Of a DNA stretch of 34,879 nt, positions 30,028 to 34,879 are shown piece by piece. Source of the stretch: Pseudomonadota bacterium. GTDB lineage: Bacteria; Myxococcota_A; Polyangia; Polyangiales; JAFGIB01. Location of the stretch: positions 1 through 34,879 of the forward strand of contig JADGRE010000036.1 of NCBI GenBank assembly GCA_017881185.1, read 5' to 3'. The notes below the pieces were generated by a model. That model saw nothing but the letters and a program-made list of their open reading frames with translations. It ran no database searches and had not been told where the DNA came from. The translations under genes were made by a program, and so were the position numbers. Position 1 is the first letter of the stretch; each line of letters starts with the position of its first letter.

Positions 30028-31554
30028 CTATTGCACCAGCGGCGGAGCGGGCGGCGCGTTGTCGGGTGTGACGCACGACGACAGGTCGAAGAGCATGAAC
30101 TCGAGCGCCTTCTCCTGCGGCGAGAGATCGGCGTCCGCGCACTCGTCGGGCACGGTCATGCCTTGCATGTCGCCCGAAGCCGCACCCACGTGCAGATCGC
30201 TGAACACCACGCGCCCGCACACGCCGGGGCGCCCGTCGGGCATCGGCATGGGGTTGGTGGGCGTGTTGAACGAGAAATACTGCGTAGCGCCGGCCGCCGA
30301 GGAGGCCTTGTCGGCGATGATCCACGGCTGAGACGGCGTGTTCATGGCGGCTACGTCGGCGTTGTGGCGTGCTGCCTGAATCGGCAGAAGCCCGTTGTTC
30401 AACGCGCCCACGTTGCCGAGCCACTGCTTGAGCGCCACGCCCTTGGGGAACGGCATGCCGTTGGGCAGCGTGGTGACGATGTCACCGTTCAAGTCGCCGA
30501 TGGTGTTGCCGCCGGCCGACCAGGTGGCGAGGTTCTCGGTGCCGTAGGGCCCGGTATTGAACCACGCATAGTGGAAGTGCGACGCGAACACGCGGCCACC
30601 TGCGCTCGCGTAGTCGTGCAGCGCTTGCTGGTTCATCATGGACGTCTCGCTGCCTTCGCACGACAAGAGCACGATGTCGTACGCCATCAGCGTGGGCGTG
30701 TCTTTCCACAAGGCGGCCGCGCTCGTGGGTGCCGCGGGGTTCGTGTTGGGCGCGCCGATTGTCGTACCGAAGAACGGGATGGTGAAACTGCCGCCGCCTT
30801 GGAAGATGTGGATCCGGCCCTGCGACGCGGGCCCCGGTGCGTACTCGGCTTTGTCCACGCCCACGCGCGCCAAGAGACATTCGAGGGTGTCGGCGCCGCC
30901 AGTGGAGATGGCGATGTTGGGGATGTCGCCTTCCATCTGGTTCTTGGGCAAGCGCAGCGACTTGTCCGGCTGCGGGTTGTCTTTGCACTGCACGACGTTG
31001 GCGAGCGTCTTCTGCATGCGCCACTTGCCCACTTGAATGACGAGCGGGATGTTCGGCCCGTCGGGTGCGTTCTTGATCACGAACGCGCCCGAGCCGTCGG
31101 TCAGTGCGACGGCGACGGGCTTGCCCGAGTACAGATCGTTGCACGCGTCGCACGAGGCGCCGCTCTTGAACGGCTTCACGGGTTCGTTCGGCACGTACAC
31201 CACGATGTTGTAGAGCGGGTTCTTGCCGGCAGGGTCGTAGACCTTGCCGCTGATCGTGGTGGTGCCGCCGGAGCAGGTGTGCACTTGGCACTGCAGGCCC
31301 GAGCACACTCCGGTGTTCGTGCCGCCGCCGGTGCCCGCCGCGGTCATGATGGTGCTGCCACCGCCGATGCCACTGTTGCCGCCCAGGCCTGCACTGCCGC
31401 TGCCTGCACTGCCGCTTACCGCAGCTCCGCCAGAGCTATTGCCGTGCGTGCCCTTGGCCGAGTCTGCCGAGCAAGCCACGGCGCCGACACCAACGCTCAC
31501 GAAGAACAGACAGCCGACCCACCGCGAGACGCCTTCGAGCTTACCCAGATGCAT
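30028..31554 (-). CDS. Large putative lipoprotein with carboxypeptidase-regulatory-like domain
   Basis: A 508-residue putative lipoprotein. ATG 31554 is chosen because GGAG lies 8 nt upstream; ATG 31566 is possible. The signal ends VGAVACS with Cys28, followed by a Gly/Ser linker to about 75. A carboxypeptidase regulatory-like Ig fold comes next (ISGKVYDPAGKNPLYNIVVY), with a Cys pair in SCDACND. The C-terminal part includes YDIVLLSCEGSE and ALHDYASAGGRVFASHFHYAWF, which recalls the ThuA/glutamine-amidotransferase-like fold, though I cannot confirm a catalytic triad. It lies at the cell envelope. Similar proteins are frequent in Polyangia genomes and have no settled function. Confidence 0.8.
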   Translation of the reverse strand: MHLGKLEGVSRWVGCLFFVSVGVGAVACSADSAKGTHGNSSGGAAVSGSAGSGSAGLGGNSGIGGGSTIMTAAGTGGGTNTGVCSGLQCQVHTCSGGTTTISGKVYDPAGKNPLYNIVVYVPNEPVKPFKSGASCDACNDLYSGKPVAVALTDGSGAFVIKNAPDGPNIPLVIQVGKWRMQKTLANVVQCKDNPQPDKSLRLPKNQMEGDIPNIAISTGGADTLECLLARVGVDKAEYAPGPASQGRIHIFQGGGSFTIPFFGTTIGAPNTNPAAPTSAAALWKDTPTLMAYDIVLLSCEGSETSMMNQQALHDYASAGGRVFASHFHYAWFNTGPYGTENLATWSAGGNTIGDLNGDIVTTLPNGMPFPKGVALKQWLGNVGALNNGLLPIQAARHNADVAAMNTPSQPWIIADKASSAAGATQYFSFNTPTNPMPMPDGRPGVCGRVVFSDLHVGAASGDMQGMTVPDECADADLSPQEKALEFMLFDLSSCVTPDNAPPAPPLVQ

Positions 31555-31699
31555 TCCAGTCTCCATTCCCCAGCAATCCCGTAGCACAAGTGGCACGTCG
31601 AAGCCCATACAGGTCAGACTTCGAGCTTAGAGCCGATCTCAATACCCTGAGCAAGTGGATTTCGGAGCGCGACGGGCCCGAGCGCAAGGCGCGTGGGGC

Positions 31700-31807
31700 T
31701 CGGTGCTCGTGGCCAACCGAGGGGAGATCGCCGTGCGCATCCTGCGCGCCAGGCGTGAATTGGGCATGTGCGCCGTGGCGGTCTACTCGCAGGACGACGC
31801 GTCGTCC
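31700..31807 (+). pseudogene. N-terminal fragment of a biotin carboxylase gene
   Basis: The plus strand reads [16 protein letters not shown], then [19 protein letters not shown]. This is the near-invariant N-terminus of biotin carboxylase subunits of acetyl-, propionyl- and 3-methylcrotonyl-CoA carboxylases. A functional gene continues LHxxxADEA and goes on for over 400 residues. Here the similarity stops at 31807, and the frame closes at 31975 after unrelated sequence. The helicase gene starts within about 30 nt. A GTG at 31655 opens the frame. It is a fragment left by a deletion or rearrangement. Confidence 0.65.
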
Positions 31808-31833
31808 TACAGGGGCGTGCTACACCGCAGGCC

Positions 31834-34185
31834 TTGGAACCCGAGCTCCCGGTCACTGCCGTGCGAGCGGCGTTTCTCGATGCCTTGGAAAAGGGCCCGG
31901 TGGTGCTCTCGTCGCCAACCGGCTCGGGCAAGTCGACCGAGGTACCGCGCTGGTGCGCGGGCCGCGTGCTGGTGATCGAACCGCGCCGCATCGCCTGTCG
32001 CAGCCTGGCGACCCGCGTGTCGCAGCTGGAACACAGCCCGCTCGGTGATCGGGTGGGCTACCTCGTGCGCGATGAGCGCGCCGCGAACGACGCCACGCGC
32101 ATCGTGTACGCGACGCCGGGAGTCGTGCTGCGCAATCGTGCGCTGCTCCAGAGTGCCGCCACCGTCATCCTCGACGAGTTTCACGAGCGCAGCCTGGAGA
32201 CGGATCTCTTGCTGGCCCTCTTGCTGCGCCAGCGCAGCGCGCAGCTGGTGGTCATGTCTGCCACGCTGGAGGGCGAGCGCGTGGCCGCTCACGTGTCGGG
32301 TGTGCACCTGACGGCGGCGGGCCGCGCCTTCCCGGTGGACATCCGCTACCTGCCCGGTCGCGAAGTGCTGCCGGATGCCACCGATCTGCCGACACGCGTG
32401 CAGCAAGCGTTGACCGCAGCCGCGAACGACCCCGGCGACATCCTGGTATTTCTGCCGGGCAAGGCCGAGATCGAAGCGTGTGCACGCGGCTTGCGCGCCG
32501 GGGCGGCGACCGTGGTGCCGCTGCACGGCGGCCTGTCGCTGGACGAACAGCGCCGCGCGTTCGATCCAGCACGGCAGCGCAAAGTGATTCTGGCGACCAA
32601 CGTCGCGGAGACTTCACTCACCATTGCCGGCATTGGCGTGGTCATCGACGCGGGCCTGGTGCGGCAGACGCGCTACCACGAGGGCCGAGGCTTCCTCGCG
32701 CTCGGGCCGATCGCCGAGGACAGCGCGGCGCAGCGCGCAGGTCGTGCCGGTCGCACTGCAGCAGGCGTGTGTTATCGGCTGTGGAGCAACAGCGCGCGCT
32801 TGCATCCGGTCACGCTGCCGGAGATTCACCGCGAGTCGCTCGTGCCGCTGGTGCTGACGGCAGCGGCCTGGGGACAGCGCGTGGAAGACCTGCCGCTGCT
32901 CGACCCACCCAAACCTTACGCGCTCGAGGCTGCGCGCGCGGATCTGCAAGCCTGGGGCGCGCTCAGTGGCGATGCCGGGCTCAGCGAGCGCGGCCAGGGC
33001 TTGTTCGCGCTGCCCATGCAGCCACAGCATGCGCGCCTCTTGCAGGAGGCACGGCACCACGACTGTCTCGACGACATGATCGATCTGGTCGCTGCGCTAT
33101 CGGTGGGCCGGCCGCTGTTCGTGCCTGGCCCGGTGGCTGCCGGTGACGAGCTGCGCGCTGCCGGCTGCGACGCCAGTGCTGCGATTGCCGCACTGCGCGT
33201 GCAAGCGCCTGCCGAATACGGCGTCGTCGAGCACGTGGTGCGCGAGGCTCGGCTGGTGCGCAATCGCTTGCGCCGCCTCGAAGGGCGGCAGGACAGTGCG
33301 CCACGCCCGCAGCCCATCGATCGCGAAGCGCTGCTGCAAGCCGCCATCGCGGCCGACCCGCGCCTCTTGCACGTGGCGCGTCCGCGCGGCCGGGATCTCT
33401 TCTTCAGCAACGGTGGCACCGAGCTCGAGCTGGCGCGCGAGAGCGCCGTGGGTAACCTGCGTCAGGTCGAGGCCGTGCTCGCGCTGGACACGCGCGCGTT
33501 CGGTGCAGGTCGCGACGCACGCGTGCTCGTCACCTGTGCCATGGCCGTCCCGCTCGCAGCGCTCGCTCGCGCCGGCTTGGGCAGCGACCGACTCGGGGCC
33601 GTGCGGCTGGAAGGCAAGCGCGTCGTCACGAGCGTGGAGCGCGTCTATGCGAAGAAGGTGATCGCCGTGCGCGAGGAGACCCCCACGGGCGAGCTCGCTA
33701 GGGCCGCGCTCGCCGAGCTCTTGCTGCGCGGTAGCCTGTTTCGCGAGGCCGTTGCGACCACACGCGCACGCCTGTCACGCACTGCGCTCGCCGCACAGGT
33801 GGCGGCGCGAGGGCAAGTGGGTGTTGCGTCTGCTGCACCGGCCGCACCCAGTCTCGAGCAATGGCTGAAGCAGCGTCTGCAAACCCTGGGTGTCGAGAGT
33901 GGCGATGACCTGATGCTGCTGTCGGCGTCGGACTTCCTCGCGCCCGATCTGCCGTACGAGATCCGCAGCACGCTCGACAACGACTACCCGTTGACGGTCA
34001 GCGTGGGGGATGCCAGCTACCGCGCCGAGTACGACCTGGAGCGCGGCGAGGTGGTGTTGCACATGCAAAAGGGCAGTCGCCGCGACCCGCCACCTCTGGC
34101 TTACCTGCCGAAGTTTGCGGGGCTGCGGATCTGCGTCGAGGGGCCGCGCGGGCGATCAGTCATCCGAGAGCGCGGCGGGCGCTGA
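31834..34185 (+). CDS. hrpB: ATP-dependent RNA helicase, HrpB-like (DEAH/RHA)
   Basis: A 783-residue superfamily 2 helicase that uses ATP to remodel RNA. Motif I is GSGKST (about 30-35), motif II is DEFHERSL (about 114), motif III is MSAT (about 142) and motif VI is QRAGRAGR (about 300). DEFH instead of DEAH, and the long C-terminal region ending in [11 protein letters not shown], are HrpB features. The length is normal. TTG 31834 is preferred because the conserved N-terminus begins [21 protein letters not shown] 31768 and GTG 31861 are alternatives. The upstream end abuts a biotin carboxylase fragment, so the native promoter may have changed. Confidence 0.85.
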   Translation: MEPELPVTAVRAAFLDALEKGPVVLSSPTGSGKSTEVPRWCAGRVLVIEPRRIACRSLATRVSQLEHSPLGDRVGYLVRDERAANDATRIVYATPGVVLRNRALLQSAATVILDEFHERSLETDLLLALLLRQRSAQLVVMSATLEGERVAAHVSGVHLTAAGRAFPVDIRYLPGREVLPDATDLPTRVQQALTAAANDPGDILVFLPGKAEIEACARGLRAGAATVVPLHGGLSLDEQRRAFDPARQRKVILATNVAETSLTIAGIGVVIDAGLVRQTRYHEGRGFLALGPIAEDSAAQRAGRAGRTAAGVCYRLWSNSARLHPVTLPEIHRESLVPLVLTAAAWGQRVEDLPLLDPPKPYALEAARADLQAWGALSGDAGLSERGQGLFALPMQPQHARLLQEARHHDCLDDMIDLVAALSVGRPLFVPGPVAAGDELRAAGCDASAAIAALRVQAPAEYGVVEHVVREARLVRNRLRRLEGRQDSAPRPQPIDREALLQAAIAADPRLLHVARPRGRDLFFSNGGTELELARESAVGNLRQVEAVLALDTRAFGAGRDARVLVTCAMAVPLAALARAGLGSDRLGAVRLEGKRVVTSVERVYAKKVIAVREETPTGELARAALAELLLRGSLFREAVATTRARLSRTALAAQVAARGQVGVASAAPAAPSLEQWLKQRLQTLGVESGDDLMLLSASDFLAPDLPYEIRSTLDNDYPLTVSVGDASYRAEYDLERGEVVLHMQKGSRRDPPPLAYLPKFAGLRICVEGPRGRSVIRERGGR

Positions 34186-34222
34186 GTGCGCGAGGAGGCA
34201 GCTCTCAGCTAGCTCTCAGCGC
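34179..34222. repeat. Inverted repeat and short direct repeat after the helicase gene
   Basis: GCGCTGAG (34179-34186, including the stop codon) matches CTCAGCGC (34215-34222) as a perfect 8-bp inverted repeat. Inside it, AGCTCTCAGC occurs twice in tandem with one base between. There is no T-run. It may be a weak terminator or an operator for the downstream glycosyltransferase. Confidence 0.35.
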
Positions 34223-34316
34223 AGGTGGGTGGCAGGCCCGGCCAGATTAGCGTTGCGCTGCTTCGGGGGCTGGTTTACATGTCGCACCGCGCACCGCTCT
34301 GTTTTCGAGGCCGCCC

Positions 34317-34879
34317 ATGCTCCTTTCCGTCGTCATTCCGGTGTTCAACGAAGAGAAGACGATCACCGACATCGTGGCTCGGGTGCAGGCCGTGCCGCTC
34401 GACAAAGAGCTGGTGCTGGTGAACGACTGCTCGACCGATGGCACGCGCGCGCAGCTCGACGAGCTCGCGAAGCAGAGCAACGTGCGCGTGTTCCACCACG
34501 AGCAGAACCAGGGCAAGGGCGCCGCGCTGCGCACGGGCTTCAAGCACGTTCGGGGCGACCTCGTCATCATCCAAGACGCCGACCTCGAATACGACCCTGA
34601 CGAGTATCCGAAGCTGATCAAGCCCATCCTCGACGGCAAGGCCGACGTGGTCTACGGCTCGCGCTTCTCCGGCGGCGAGTCGCACCGGGTGCTCTACTTC
34701 TGGCACTCCATCGGCAACCAGGTGCTGACGCAGCTGTCGAACATGGCGACCAACCTGAACCTGAGCGACATGGAGACTTGCTACAAAGTCTTCCGTCGCG
34801 ACGTGATCGACCGCATCGAGATCGAAGAGTCACGCTTCGGCTTCGAGCCCGAGATCACCGCCAAGGCGGCGCGCCTGGG
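34317..34879 (+). CDS. Glycosyltransferase family 2, polyprenyl-phosphate mannose synthase-like (partial)
   Basis: The first 187 residues of a GT-A fold glycosyltransferase, cut by the window end. It opens [15 protein letters not shown], with the nucleotide-sugar site [10 protein letters not shown] and the metal-binding QDADLEYDP, followed by GSRF. The later [17 protein letters not shown] segment is highly characteristic of the dolichol-phosphate mannose synthase and ArnC-like group. Such enzymes move a sugar from GDP- or UDP-sugar to a polyprenyl phosphate at the membrane. ATG 34317 has GAGG upstream. It could supply the donor for the TMTC-like protein at 26273. Whether a C-terminal membrane part exists is not visible. 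Confidence 0.88.
   Translation, partial: MLLSVVIPVFNEEKTITDIVARVQAVPLDKELVLVNDCSTDGTRAQLDELAKQSNVRVFHHEQNQGKGAALRTGFKHVRGDLVIIQDADLEYDPDEYPKLIKPILDGKADVVYGSRFSGGESHRVLYFWHSIGNQVLTQLSNMATNLNLSDMETCYKVFRRDVIDRIEIEESRFGFEPEITAKAARL

Noticed and set aside
29947-31584. Plus-strand open frame of 545 codons opposite the large lipoprotein gene
   Set aside because: The minus strand has a lipoprotein signal, ribosome binding site and recognisable domain; the antisense frame has none.
1-34879. Search for tRNA, rRNA, CRISPR arrays, transposases and phage genes
   Set aside because: Nothing convincing was seen by eye; no regularly spaced short repeats occur outside the protein repeat arrays.

Overview
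The window is about 35 kb of GC-rich DNA with strong G/C bias at third codon positions, so every real gene casts long false reading frames on the other strand. Several features suggest a myxobacterium-like member of the Myxococcota (an inference, not a proof): many lipoproteins with Gly/Ser- or Ala/Pro-rich linkers behind the lipid cysteine, a giant surface protein of Ig-like and RCC1 repeats with a MopE-like Asp-rich segment, a GGDEF protein, and scattered oxidoreductases. I see no rRNA, tRNA, CRISPR array, transposase or phage gene.

Layout. 1-133: a long imperfect palindrome. 237-1456 (+): a carbonyl-reductase-like SDR and a small HELTH-motif lipoprotein, overlapping by 4 nt. 1461-6166 (-): an alpha/beta hydrolase, a universal stress protein and two coupled FAD oxidoreductases, with fragments of a kinase gene and a quinone reductase gene between them. 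6451-8147 (+): a ferritin-like DUF455-type protein overlapping an ATP-grasp enzyme. 8267-10595 (-): a Baeyer-Villiger-type monooxygenase followed by a dienelactone hydrolase-like enzyme, with a terminator behind. 10736-14499: a diguanylate cyclase, an orphan four-cluster Fe-S protein, a 77-aa protein, an anchored TPR protein and a membrane thioredoxin. 14545-16604: a second SDR and a WD40-like lipoprotein. 16636-25926 (-): one 3,096-residue lipoprotein. 26273-28285 (+): a TMTC-like membrane protein with TPRs. 28293-29102 (-): an unknown protein. 29474-29950 (+): an RRM RNA-binding protein with a structured leader and a terminator. 30028-31554 (-): a large lipoprotein. 31700-31807: a biotin carboxylase N-terminal fragment joined to an HrpB-type helicase gene (31834-34185). 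34317-end: a polyprenyl-phosphate-mannose-synthase-like glycosyltransferase, cut by the window edge.

How genes may work together (inference). The monooxygenase and hydrolase could turn a ketone into an ester or lactone and then open it. The ferritin-like and ATP-grasp pair looks like an uncharacterised oxidase plus ligase module. The TMTC-like protein and the glycosyltransferase could be acceptor and donor sides of lipid-linked protein mannosylation, although they are 6 kb apart. The giant lipoprotein dominates the window: two Ig-like arrays (9 and 6 copies) alternate with two RCC1 arrays of exactly 14 blades each, and nearly every blade carries a cysteine pair.
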